NCBI GenBank assembly: GCA_963559585.1 | Contig: CAUWLJ010000085.1 | Coordinates: 1 to 15,853, forward strand | Origin: Eisenbergiella sp963559585 | GTDB taxonomy: Bacteria > Bacillota > Clostridia > Lachnospirales > Lachnospiraceae | Length of the DNA stretch: 15,853 nucleotides | Reading direction: 5' to 3' | Shown here: in pieces, positions 1-7,196 of the stretch | Numbering within the stretch: position 1 is the stretch's first letter | How the letters are laid out: each line of letters starts with the position of its first letter | Notes under the pieces: generated by a model | Seen by the model: the letters and a program-made list of their open reading frames with translations, nothing else | Told to the model about the DNA's origin: nothing | The model's database searches: none | Made by a program: the position numbers and the translations under genes

Positions 1-64
1 ATATCCCCACCAAAGCTCTTTTTTCCGGCATACTGCCGGACTGCGCACGCTGTTAAATTTGTAC

Positions 65-115
65 GTCAGTAATTTTCTGTCCTTATACAGAAGAATACTG
101 GCTTTTTTATTTTTT
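65..115 (+). terminator. Intrinsic terminator 1 upstream of the left operon
   Basis: A long stem-loop runs from 65 to 102. The outer arms GTCAGTA (65-71) and TACTGGC (96-102) pair over 7 positions with one G-T wobble. After an A/A mismatch the inner arms TTTTCTGT (73-80) and ACAGAAGA (87-94) pair over 8, closing a 6-nt loop. Six T, an A and six more T follow at once. This is a textbook Rho-independent terminator on the + strand. It either ends a transcript entering from the left or acts as the first of two attenuators in the leader of the operon starting at 246. Confidence 0.85.
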
Positions 116-120
116 CAGAG

Positions 121-178
121 AGAGAATGGCCCGGTCTGCAGAGACAGACAGCAAAATCCCGGAGGCATTCTCTTTTTT
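121..178 (+). terminator. Intrinsic terminator 2, in tandem with the first
   Basis: Perfect 8-bp arms AGAGAATG (121-128) and CATTCTCT (166-173) are followed by a T-run to 178. The interior can fold further: CCGG with CCGG, and GTCTG with CAGAC around a 6-nt loop. It begins a few bases after the T-tract of the first terminator and lies 68 bases before the first start codon at 246. Tandem terminators immediately ahead of an operon, with no good promoter between them and the gene, suggest transcription control by readthrough. An ordinary double terminator for an upstream gene is the alternative. Confidence 0.7.
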
Positions 179-245
179 GTTGTCTGCAAGCATCCGCTTT
201 CAGAAATAGATTGTCCGCCGCATTGCGGCAGAAAGAGAGGAACAA

Positions 246-374
246 ATGAAAAGAAAACAGAATGAACTCAGACGCCAGGAGAAATGCTGGAGGCAGAAGC
301 TTTCCAGCAGCAGACAGCAGCCCCGGCGGCAGTATTACCGCCGCGGCCCGAGAGCGAGGCTGCGCCATGGATGA
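246..374 (+). CDS. Small arginine-rich peptide, 42 aa, unknown function
   Basis: This short ORF begins at ATG 246, with GAGAGG about six bases upstream as ribosome binding site. It encodes 42 residues, very rich in Arg, Lys and Gln (it starts MKRKQNELRRQEK and ends RGPRARLRHG). I recognise no domain; the charge would suit nucleic-acid binding, but that is only inference. Its TGA (372-374) overlaps the ATG of the next gene (367) by 8 bases, which points to translational coupling and supports it as a real ORF. It could also act simply as a leader peptide that loads ribosomes onto the exonuclease gene. The length falls below usual gene-calling cutoffs, so it may be missed in annotations. Confidence 0.5.
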   Translation: MKRKQNELRRQEKCWRQKLSSSRQQPRRQYYRRGPRARLRHG

Positions 375-1193
375 AATCAGGAAAAAACATGTCCCCGGCA
401 TCCTTGTGGATACCACAGATCTGTCCAGAGAAGAATGGCTGGATTACAGACGCCGGGGGATTGGCGGCAGTGATGCTGCTGCGGTTCTGGGAATCTCCCC
501 GTTTCTGACCGGGCGGGATATTTATTATGAGAAAACCGGCACAGAACGTCTGGCGGCCCTGCCTGATAACTGGGTGGCATTGGAGGTTGGTCATCTTCTG
601 GAGGATCTGACCGCAAAAATCTTTTCCGAACAGACCGGACTGCCTGTGTATCAGAAAAAAAAGATGTTTTACCACCCGTCCTGTACTTTCATGCTGGCTG
701 ATCTGGACTATCTGGCCACTATGCCGGATGGCAGGACGGCTACGTCATTCCCAGACTTCCCCCGCCTTATACGGAAAACGGGGACCTGATTTTAAAAAGC
801 CTGTCCGCCTACAGCGGCCTGCCCGCAGACACCGGAAATACGGCCCTCCTGCCGCCGGAAGCCTCCGGCATTCTTTCGCAGTATCTCTCCATTCAGGAGA
901 AAAAAGAACAAGCCGAATCCCAGTCCAGACAGCTCGAAAAGGAACTGAAGCGTTTAAAAGCGCTGCTCATTGCCGCCATGGGGGCAAACTGCTCTGCAGA
1001 ATGCCGGACGGCTGGCGGCTCCTTTACGATCACCTGTAAGCCTTCCTATCGGACTGGAATCCCAAAGGAAAACTTAAAACGGCTTCAGCTTCTGTACCCT
1101 GCCATCTATGAGCAGTTTGCCGCTGTCACCGAAAGCCGGCGTTTCACCGTCCGGCCCGCGACCAGTACAGAAGAAGATCCTGAGGCTGCCTGA
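367..1193 (+). pseudogene. YqaJ-type phage recombinase exonuclease, broken by internal deletion/frameshift
   Basis: The first reading frame (ATG 367, stop 787-789) encodes the N-terminal half of a YqaJ/lambda-exonuclease-like nuclease: RRRGIGGSDAAAVLG near residues 28-42, the EVGHLLEDL helix and the FMLADLDYL segment near residue 110. After MPDGR (about 735) it reads unrelated sequence to a stop. A different frame (open from 702 to the TGA at 1193) carries the C-terminal half, from PPPYTENGDLI through a helical QLEKELKRLKALL segment. The intervening family core, including the E-x-K (EIKTTN-like) catalytic motif, is absent from both frames. I infer an internal deletion that also shifted the frame. 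No active nuclease is expected; the 140-residue N-terminal product may be made. In the family it would resect double-stranded DNA to feed a single-strand annealing protein. Confidence 0.8.
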
Positions 1194-1224
1194 AAACAAA
1201 AGCACAGACAGAAAGGAACAGAAA

Positions 1225-3468
1225 ATGAGTTATATCGGTACTTATGACAGCACCATCTATCATAATCCGGCCAGCCAGTACTGTGTCATCCGTGTAAAAT
1301 CACCAGACGCCAAAATCCCGGGGGAATACCGGCTTCCAAGCCGGCAAAATGACCATTTGATCCGTTTCGCTGCAGTTGGATACGGTCTGCCTCTTACAGA
1401 CACGGTCCGGATGGAACTGGACGGCGAATGGAAAGACGGGAAATACGGATACCAGCTTCATGTTACGGAATGCCGGGAGCTGATACCGGAAACAGAAAAC
1501 GGGATACAGGGCTACCTGGCCTCCGGGCTGATCAAAGGGATCGGGCCAAAGCTGGCGGAGGATATTGTAAGGAAGTTCGGAAAGAACTCTCTTGCCGTTC
1601 TGGAGCAGGAACCGGAGCGTTATCTGGAAATCCGTGGAATCTCGGAAAATAAGCTGGAAGAAATTAAGAAATCTTATCTGGAAAGCCATGCCCTGAAGGA
1701 TATTATGATCCTGTTATCCCCTTTTAAAGTTACCCCCAGGACTGCCTTGCGCATCTATCAGGAACTGGGCCCGGCAGGCGCTGAGCTGTTAAAGAAAAGC
1801 CCCTATGAGCTGTGCCGCCTGCCCGGTTTCGGATTCCGGCGGGTGGATCAGATTGCAGGGAAAAACAATCAGAACCTGCATGATCCCCTGCGGATCAAGG
1901 GGGCAGTCCTCTGCGCCCTGTCGGATGCGGCAGCCCAGAAGGGCCATTTGTTCCTTCCGAAGCAGGAGCTTCTGGAACAGTCCCTTTCCCTTTTAAATGC
2001 TGCCGCCCCCCTTCCCGGGATGAAGATCCTGGCGCAGGAAGCAGAAAAGATCCTGTCCGAAATGATTCTGCATGGAAACGTAGTTTCTGCCAGGGATCAG
2101 ATCTACCTGCCCAGGTTTTTCTGCCAGGAAGATGAAACCGCCAGAAGCATTGCAAAACTCATCCGGCACAGGCCGCCTGACAGAAATATTTCCCCGCATC
2201 TTCAAAAGATCATTGCAGAGAGCGGCCTGAGCCTTTCCAAAGAGCAGCTTGCCGCAGTGGAAACCGCCTTTCAGACGAACCTTTCCATCATTACAGGCTC
2301 TCCGGGAACCGGCAAGACCACTGTGCTGAAGATCATACTTGCTATTGTGCAGACTCTGTATAAAAAGGCACGGATCATCATGATGGCGCCAACCGGGCGT
2401 GCAAGCCGGAACATGGCGGAAAGCACCGGGTTTCTGAATGCCAGAACCATGCACAGTGTGCTGCAGCTGTATTCTTCCGAAGATGATTTTCATACGGACA
2501 GGGAGTATCTGGACGCAGCAATGATCATTGTGGATGAATGCTCCATGATCGACATGTGGCTGGGGTGGAAATTTTTTTCACGGATTAAGCCCGGCACTAA
2601 GCTGATCCTGGCAGGTGATCCTGACCAGCTTCCCAGCGTCGGCCCAGGCGCAGTATTCCGGGAACTGATCCAGTGCGGCCAGATCCCGGTAACGAGGCTG
2701 GTGCAGATCTTCCGCCAGGCAGAGGGAAGCATTATCCCCTACAATGCCGCGCTGATCAATAAGGGAGAAACCCGGCTGGCCTTCGGAAATGATTTCCAGT
2801 TTCTTTCAGCCTCAGACCAGGCGGACGCCGCAGAGAAGATACGCCGGCTGTACTGCCAGGAGGTGGAAAAATACGGCATGGAACAGGTGCAGATCCTTGC
2901 CCCGTTCCGCTCCTTTGGAGAAGCATCCGCCAATGAACTTAACCTGGCGATTCAGGAGACGGTCAATCCCTTCAAGAGCACAGAAGAAGAAATCCATCTG
3001 GGCCAGAAAACCTTCCGCTCCCATGACCGGATCATGCAGACCCAGAACACAGACCGTGTATCCAACGGGGATCTGGGCTTCCTGGAATCCGTGGAGGATA
3101 ACGGCTGCGCAGTAAAGGCACACCTTGCCTTCAACGGCATGAAACTGACATACGGTGCGGAAGCCCTCGCCAGCATTGATCTGGCATATGCCACTACAAT
3201 CCACAAATTTATGGGCAGCCAGACCCAGATCGTCCTGATCCCGGTTCTGATGGCACAGTACAATATGCTCTACCGCAATCTCATCTATACAGCAGTAACA
3301 AGAGCAAAGGAAAAAGTGATTCTGGTCGGGGAAAAACGCGCCCTGTTCATGGCAATCCACCGGGCGGACACCTCAAAGCGGAACACCAGGCTGGGAGAAC
3401 GCATCCAGCTTTATGTAAAAGCCTATGCCGGAACGGATGAATTTTCGGAACTAGGAAAAGCAGTATGA
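1225..3468 (+). CDS. RecD2/YrrC-like superfamily 1 DNA helicase, 747 aa
   Basis: This is an ATP-driven 5'-3' type DNA helicase resembling Firmicute RecD2 (YrrC). ATG 1225 is chosen because AAAGGA lies just upstream; the open frame extends further left but overlaps the exonuclease remnant. Domains in order: a YrrC-type OB-fold start (SYIGTYDSTIYHN), helix-hairpin-helix repeats (LIKGIGPKLAEDI near 102-114 and a second near 132-145), then the motor with Walker A GSPGTGKTT (358-366), Walker B IIVDECSMID (434-443), GDPDQLPSV (464-472) and a UvrD_C_2-type end with NLIYTAVTRAKEKV (685-698). The usual HKSQGSE motif reads HKFMGSQ (660-666), a variation to note. Length fits RecD2 (about 740-800 residues). 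It probably works in replication or recombination of the element with the primase downstream. Confidence 0.92.
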   Translation: MSYIGTYDSTIYHNPASQYCVIRVKSPDAKIPGEYRLPSRQNDHLIRFAAVGYGLPLTDTVRMELDGEWKDGKYGYQLHVTECRELIPETENGIQGYLASGLIKGIGPKLAEDIVRKFGKNSLAVLEQEPERYLEIRGISENKLEEIKKSYLESHALKDIMILLSPFKVTPRTALRIYQELGPAGAELLKKSPYELCRLPGFGFRRVDQIAGKNNQNLHDPLRIKGAVLCALSDAAAQKGHLFLPKQELLEQSLSLLNAAAPLPGMKILAQEAEKILSEMILHGNVVSARDQIYLPRFFCQEDETARSIAKLIRHRPPDRNISPHLQKIIAESGLSLSKEQLAAVETAFQTNLSIITGSPGTGKTTVLKIILAIVQTLYKKARIIMMAPTGRASRNMAESTGFLNARTMHSVLQLYSSEDDFHTDREYLDAAMIIVDECSMIDMWLGWKFFSRIKPGTKLILAGDPDQLPSVGPGAVFRELIQCGQIPVTRLVQIFRQAEGSIIPYNAALINKGETRLAFGNDFQFLSASDQADAAEKIRRLYCQEVEKYGMEQVQILAPFRSFGEASANELNLAIQETVNPFKSTEEEIHLGQKTFRSHDRIMQTQNTDRVSNGDLGFLESVEDNGCAVKAHLAFNGMKLTYGAEALASIDLAYATTIHKFMGSQTQIVLIPVLMAQYNMLYRNLIYTAVTRAKEKVILVGEKRALFMAIHRADTSKRNTRLGERIQLYVKAYAGTDEFSELGKAV

Positions 3469-3556
3469 CTTTCTCCAGGCAGTAAAAATCCCTTTCTTCT
3501 ACAGGATTCACATTCTGGAGACGATCAGACAAATTTATATAAGGAAGGAAAATCAG

Positions 3557-4435
3557 ATGAAAGAAAAAACAGAAACCATACCCTATCCGTTTCTTGCCCG
3601 CTTCGACAACCGGATGCCCCTGCGCTACCGGAAACTATGGTTCCATCTGGCCTGCCCGCAGGGCCGCATCCGTATTATCGTACATTCTCATACGGACGAA
3701 GCCGCTTCCTGTACCGCAGAGATTTACCTGGACAAAAAGGACTCCAGGCCTGCAGCCGCCTGTACGGAGGTCTGCGGCAGGAAGAAAACGGAAAACTTTT
3801 TAAAAACAGCTGAGAACCGGGCCCTCACAGGCGCTCTGATCCAGGCTGGGTTTACCAGTCCGGCGGCGTGCAGACCGGTTTTGACACCGAAACATTCTCC
3901 CCGGCCCAGAGCTGTTTCCCCGGCCGGAGAACATCGAACAGCCGTCCAGTCTCCCTCCGGTCAGAAAGAAATCCCCCTGAATCAGGAAGCGGATACGGGC
4001 AGAGAAAAAAGCATCCCTGCCCAAACAGCTCCTGCCTCTTCTGAAGAAAAAAAGAGCGTTCCGAAAGCCGAAGCTTTTCAGGAATCCGGAACGGCAGAGC
4101 CGATCCCCTTCCCCATTTCAGAAGAAATACAGGAAACGGAAGAAGCCGCCGCACAGCTTTCCACAGAAAGCTCCGGCCATCAGGAAGCCAGCCAGACGGC
4201 CTATACCAACACCACACCGGTGGAAGAAATCAAAAAACACATGTCTCTGGAGGATGCGCTCCAGACCCGCGTTCCTATGGGAATATGCTCCGGCAGAACA
4301 CTGGAAGAAGTCCGCAGGGAACGTTTCCTGAGCCTGCGCTGGTATGTCTATGGGTACAATGGAAACGACAACATTTTCCGTGCAGCGGCGCAGATCGTAT
4401 GGGAAGCTTCTCAGAAAGAGGAGAAAGCCGGCTGA
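3557..4435 (+). CDS. Two-domain protein of mobile elements: possible annealase-like N-terminus, ExoX-like C-terminus
   Basis: Start ATG 3557 follows AAGGAAGG by 8 bases. The N-terminal domain (1-103) contains RMPLRYRKLWFHL and ends in TAENRALTGALIQAGF (84-99), which resembles the T-A-E-T-x-A-x-G-R-A-L signature of Rad52/ERF-type single-strand annealing proteins, although the Gly-Arg is replaced. Residues 105-225 are a Pro/Glu/Ser-rich, probably disordered linker. The C-terminal domain (228-288) has MGICSGRTLEEV and LRWYVYGY, reminiscent of the small domain found at the C-terminus of exonuclease X-like and related proteins. The gene sits between the helicase and the primase, 20 bases before the latter. 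A DNA-binding role in recombination or replication is likely by context; annealase activity is a guess. Confidence 0.6.
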   Translation: MKEKTETIPYPFLARFDNRMPLRYRKLWFHLACPQGRIRIIVHSHTDEAASCTAEIYLDKKDSRPAAACTEVCGRKKTENFLKTAENRALTGALIQAGFTSPAACRPVLTPKHSPRPRAVSPAGEHRTAVQSPSGQKEIPLNQEADTGREKSIPAQTAPASSEEKKSVPKAEAFQESGTAEPIPFPISEEIQETEEAAAQLSTESSGHQEASQTAYTNTTPVEEIKKHMSLEDALQTRVPMGICSGRTLEEVRRERFLSLRWYVYGYNGNDNIFRAAAQIVWEASQKEEKAG

Positions 4436-4455
4436 ATCTGCCAGGGGGTGATGAA

Positions 4456-6018
4456 ATGACCGGCTGTGATTTTCCATTTGGAATCATGGAGGTGGCGGGA
4501 CAGCTGCCTCTGAAAAAGCGGAAGCCCGGGCCGGACAGTTATTATTATGACTGTCCATTCTGCGGCAGAACCGGCAAATTGAACTTGAATTATGTAAAAA
4601 ATGTATGGCGCTGCAACTACTGCGGGGAAGCCGGAGGCATGCTGGAGCTCTACGCCCGCATGTACGGGATCACTGCTTCGGATGCATTCTTTGAACTGGG
4701 CGAAATTCTCAGCACCGGTACAGAAGCCGGAAGGGCGGCCTCCCGTGAAGTTCTTCGGGAGCTTCCTCCGGCTTCCCGCCCCCTGCCGGCAGCATCACAG
4801 CGGAAGGAAATACCCCAGTCTCCCCGGGCAGAACGCAAAGTTATCCACCATACCTATTCGGTGCTGCTGGATATGCTTCATCTGTCACCGGAGCACCTGA
4901 CCCACCTTACTTCGCCAAAGCGGGGACTGAACCAGGAACAGGTCCGGCGGCTTCGGTACAAAAGCACCCCCTCCCCTTTCCTATGCCGCTCCATTACAGA
5001 CCGGCTGATCAGGCAGGGCTGCTGTGTGCAGGGAGTTCCGGGGTTTTATCTGGATACCAGGGGACAATGGACACTTAATTTCTCCAGGCGAACCGCCGGG
5101 GTCCTGATTCCGGCACACAGCATGGACGGCCTGATCTGCGGCATGCAGATCCTTCTGGATGTGCCGCTCAGGGAAAAAGACGCTCCTCCTGACAAAACCG
5201 GGGCCAAATATATCTGGTTTTCCAGCGCCTCAAAACCCATGGGAACCACCTCAAAAAGCCCGGTCCACTTTGCCGGGCCTCCCGCCAAAACCATATATAT
5301 CACGGAAGGACTCCTGAAGGGAGACATTGCTCATCTGCTGGCAGACCGGACTTTTCTATCTGCAGCCGGTGTAAACAATCTTGGCGGGCTTGAGCGCCTG
5401 GTTCCCATCCTTGCGGCTTCCGGCACCACACAGCTTATAGAAGCGTTTGACATGGACAAATACAATAACAAATATGTACGCAGAGGCGCCGACCGGTTAT
5501 TCCAGCTTGCCCAGAAACACGGTCTGAAGTTCGGTCACCTGAAATGGAATCCCAACTATAAAGGGGTGGACGACTGGCTGCTTGCCAGACGGATTCCCCC
5601 GCCCCCAGTTCTACAGGAAAAAGCTTTTCCCGCGCCAAACCAGACCCGCGGATATCATTTCCGCATATACCAGCTTGATCTTGGCCGCGTTGTCCCTTTT
5701 GCATTCCGGGATATTGACGCAATGCAGAAGGCCGGCTGCACCCAGCCGCCTGCCTCCATGTATCAGCTGGTCTGGGATGGCGTCTGCATGGCCCCTTCCG
5801 GGATTATGCCGGAGGATCTTCTGAACCGCATCTCTGCCATGTATGGCTACACTCCGCCGCCGGATTACCCCGGCCGAGCCGTGGCCCCATCCGACATCAT
5901 CGAACTATACGGAAAGGATTACAGGCGCTATTATTACCGGAATCAGGACGGGTTTACCCCCGTCGCCTTCTCCCCTTTCCTCTGCCGCAGGATTCCTGTC
6001 AGCCGGAGGGCGGCATGA
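4456..6018 (+). CDS. CHC2 zinc-finger / TOPRIM-like primase with C-terminal YodL-like domain, 520 aa
   Basis: ATG 4456 is preceded by AGGGGGTGAT, a strong ribosome site, and lies 20 bases after the previous stop. Residues 33-56 form a CHC2-type zinc ribbon (CPFC at 33-36, CNYC at 53-56) of the kind that recognises template DNA in DnaG-like primases. A TOPRIM-like fold of the DUF3854 type follows, with YITEGLLKGD (281-290, Glu284) and EAFDMDKY (329-336, Asp332 and Asp334) as likely metal ligands, then a VDDWL segment. The last 120 residues, from RGYHFRIYQLD (399) through GRAVAPSDIIELYG (473-486) to NQDGF, look like a YodL domain, usually seen in mobile-element proteins. No helicase domain is fused; the RecD2-like protein may supply that. 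It probably primes replication of the element. Confidence 0.82.
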   Translation: MTGCDFPFGIMEVAGQLPLKKRKPGPDSYYYDCPFCGRTGKLNLNYVKNVWRCNYCGEAGGMLELYARMYGITASDAFFELGEILSTGTEAGRAASREVLRELPPASRPLPAASQRKEIPQSPRAERKVIHHTYSVLLDMLHLSPEHLTHLTSPKRGLNQEQVRRLRYKSTPSPFLCRSITDRLIRQGCCVQGVPGFYLDTRGQWTLNFSRRTAGVLIPAHSMDGLICGMQILLDVPLREKDAPPDKTGAKYIWFSSASKPMGTTSKSPVHFAGPPAKTIYITEGLLKGDIAHLLADRTFLSAAGVNNLGGLERLVPILAASGTTQLIEAFDMDKYNNKYVRRGADRLFQLAQKHGLKFGHLKWNPNYKGVDDWLLARRIPPPPVLQEKAFPAPNQTRGYHFRIYQLDLGRVVPFAFRDIDAMQKAGCTQPPASMYQLVWDGVCMAPSGIMPEDLLNRISAMYGYTPPPDYPGRAVAPSDIIELYGKDYRRYYYRNQDGFTPVAFSPFLCRRIPVSRRAA

Positions 6019-6082
6019 TGTTTCCGGCTTCAGGCAACAAAGAAATATACCGGACATTTTTTAAATCAGAAAGGAAAACAAT

Positions 6083-6802
6083 ATGGAAAAGAAAAATGAC
6101 GAATATGAAGCCATGGAAGCCCTGCACAGAAAAGAATGGGAAAAAAGACAGGCGAAAAAGAAAACAGCAGAACTGGCAGAGCTGGATGCGCTCCGCTCCC
6201 TGTCAAATGAAGATGTGATATCCAGATCCATCCGCCGCGTCTCTGAGGATACGGACAGGATGATCCGGCGGAATATGAAGGAATGCGTTTCGGAGTACAT
6301 TCAGACGCTCAGCCTGGGCGACCCGGACTTTGCCCGCTTTACTCTGCATCCAAAGAAAACCATGCGAAGCTGTTTCCGCTACATCATCAGAAAAGCCCGT
6401 GAATACCTGGAAACAGAAGGCGCTCTGGATACGGAGGAACCACTGGAAGCCGGAGGCACAGGAATCCGCCCGGCTGGCGGACAGGCCCAGGCTCTGTACG
6501 GGGATGTGCCTGATGATCTCTGCTATTCCTGGGCGGAAGAATACTTCCGCAGTTCCGATATCAAAGAGGATCAGGAACAGGAGGCCATCTATGTTCCACT
6601 GCCCCGCCCGGCCGTCTCCCGGTCTGGGAAGAAAAAAATTCCGTCAGTGGATAAGGCCGCAGAACGCTCTGATGCCGGTTCCACCGCAGAGCCTTCGGAA
6701 AGGGAAACGGGAGGTATCCCACGAAAAACAGAAGGAAACGTCCAGCTTTCACTTTTTGACCTGGAAACGACGGTTCCGGACAGCGGTAAACTGCCCGCTT
6801 AG
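6083..6802 (+). CDS. PcfK-like protein with C-terminal sliding-clamp-type motif, 239 aa
   Basis: ATG 6083 follows AAAGGAAA at a good distance. The N-terminal 60 residues are highly charged and helical. The core (about 68-165) matches the pattern of PcfK-like proteins known from conjugative plasmid pCF10: SEYIQTLSLGDPDFARF, then HPKKTMRSCFRYII and A-x-EYL, and later VPDDLCYSWAEEYF. A low-complexity linker follows, and the tail carries QLSLF (221-225), the consensus for binding the DNA polymerase sliding clamp. PcfK proteins have no established biochemical role; the tail suggests contact with replication machinery (inference). It is the last gene of the left operon. PcfJ, a frequent partner, is not seen in the window. 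Confidence 0.75.
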   Translation: MEKKNDEYEAMEALHRKEWEKRQAKKKTAELAELDALRSLSNEDVISRSIRRVSEDTDRMIRRNMKECVSEYIQTLSLGDPDFARFTLHPKKTMRSCFRYIIRKAREYLETEGALDTEEPLEAGGTGIRPAGGQAQALYGDVPDDLCYSWAEEYFRSSDIKEDQEQEAIYVPLPRPAVSRSGKKKIPSVDKAAERSDAGSTAEPSERETGGIPRKTEGNVQLSLFDLETTVPDSGKLPA

Positions 6803-6950
6803 GGAACTGAATCAGGGAGATATGCAGCCAATGTATCTGGAAGCGGATGGCATTTGGCGCAGGATCTGTTGAAAAGGGCAAACCTAGAGGGTGTCGCAAA
6901 ATCATCAAATTAGATGATTGAGCGCTATCCTCGCTCTCTGTATAAAAAAA
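6803..6950. other. Intergenic stretch: tiny ORF, IS-end-like motif and two short palindromes
   Basis: This stretch separates the left operon from the toxin cassette. It holds a 16-codon ORF (6822-6872, MQPMYLEADGIWRRIC) with AGGGAG too close to the ATG; it could be the start of a truncated gene, but that is weak. At about 6888 GAGGGTGTCGCAAAA resembles the terminal repeat of some Firmicute insertion sequences, but no transposase or second end was found. Two small palindromes follow: AATCATC/GATGATT around a 6-nt spacer, and GAGCG/CGCTC. The base composition turns more AT-rich here, consistent with the edge of an inserted segment. No convincing + strand terminator for the left operon was found. 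Confidence 0.35.
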
Positions 6951-7037
6951 TCCGGAAGGGGTAGGCTATTGCGTTCTGCTACCAGATATGCTATATTGAT
7001 AACAGAAAAAGGGAAAGCCACAGAAGCGGCCTACCCC
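6944..7037 (-). terminator. Possible 3' end of the toxin mRNA: long-range stem plus T-tract
   Basis: Read on the - strand, GGGGTAGGC (opposite 7029-7037) is followed about 60 bases later by its complement GCCTACCCC (opposite 6958-6966), seven more bases and then seven T (opposite 6944-6950). This would end a toxin mRNA of roughly 340 nt. The large loop makes it an unusual terminator, and the same GGGGTAGGC can instead pair with the mRNA 5' leader. Confidence 0.4.
6969..6997 (+). promoter_or_regulatory. Promoter of the antisense (antitoxin) RNA
   Basis: A -35-like TTGCGT (6969-6974), a 17-bp spacer and TATATT (6992-6997), preceded by TGC to make an extended -10 (TGnTATATT). Predicted start near 7004. 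There is no protein-coding gene downstream on this strand, only a short RNA ending at the hairpin 7066-7106, so the promoter most simply drives a small RNA opposite the toxin. Confidence 0.6.
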
Positions 7038-7106
7038 TCATAATGCAACAGCTTAATTTACATCAAGCCGTCACTATTCGCAGTAGTGGCGGCTATCTTC
7101 GTTTTT
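7004..7106 (+). ncRNA. Predicted antisense antitoxin RNA, about 100 nt
   Basis: Inferred from a promoter at 6969-6997 and a terminator ending at 7106. The RNA would be complementary to the last codons and the 3' untranslated part of the convergent toxin mRNA, like RatA against txpA in Bacillus subtilis. Its 5' part (7011-7039) also resembles the 5' leader of the toxin mRNA itself, because the two lie in an inverted repeat. Role by analogy: pairing with the toxin message to trigger degradation or block translation. Boundaries are predictions from sequence. Confidence 0.5.
7066..7106 (+). terminator. Terminator of the antisense RNA, overlapping the toxin stop codon
   Basis: Arms AGCCGTCACTA (7066-7076) and TAGTGGCGGCT (7084-7094) pair over 11 positions on the + strand RNA, including one U-G wobble, with a 7-nt loop and a T-rich tail ending in TTTTT (7102-7106). 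On the - strand RNA the wobble becomes a C/A mismatch and no U-run follows, so termination should favour the antisense RNA. The toxin stop codon (7093-7095) lies in the second arm, so the two transcripts must overlap tail to tail here. Confidence 0.65.
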
Positions 7107-7188
7107 CCTTGAAAATTGTATAGCACAATCCTACAAGGGTGCAAATGAATATTCCAATCTGAATTAAATCAGAGTATGTAACACACAT
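7093..7188 (-). CDS. Hol-Tox-like type I toxin peptide, 31 aa
   Basis: Start ATG at 7188, nine bases after AAAGGAGGG (7197-7205 on the opposite strand), an excellent ribosome site. The peptide opens MCVTYSDLIQIG, continues as one hydrophobic membrane span (about 8-25) and ends with a basic KEKRR tail. This is the layout of 'putative holin-like toxin' peptides of Firmicutes, thought to insert in the membrane and depolarise the cell. The frame is open further upstream, but the conserved family start and ribosome site support the short form. It has its own consensus promoter and a convergent antisense RNA, the hallmark of a type I toxin-antitoxin locus. It could stabilise the mobile element. Too short for most gene callers. 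Confidence 0.75.
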   Translation of the reverse strand: MCVTYSDLIQIGIFICTLVGLCYTIFKEKRR

Positions 7189-7196
7189 AAGCAACG

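Noticed and set aside
24..40. TCCGGC/GCCGGA hairpin as a terminator
   Set aside because: The T-run precedes rather than follows it on the + strand, and on the - strand it is followed by A residues.
66..675. Minus-strand open frames at the left end
   Set aside because: They overlap the tandem terminators and the exonuclease N-terminus in antisense and show no family pattern.
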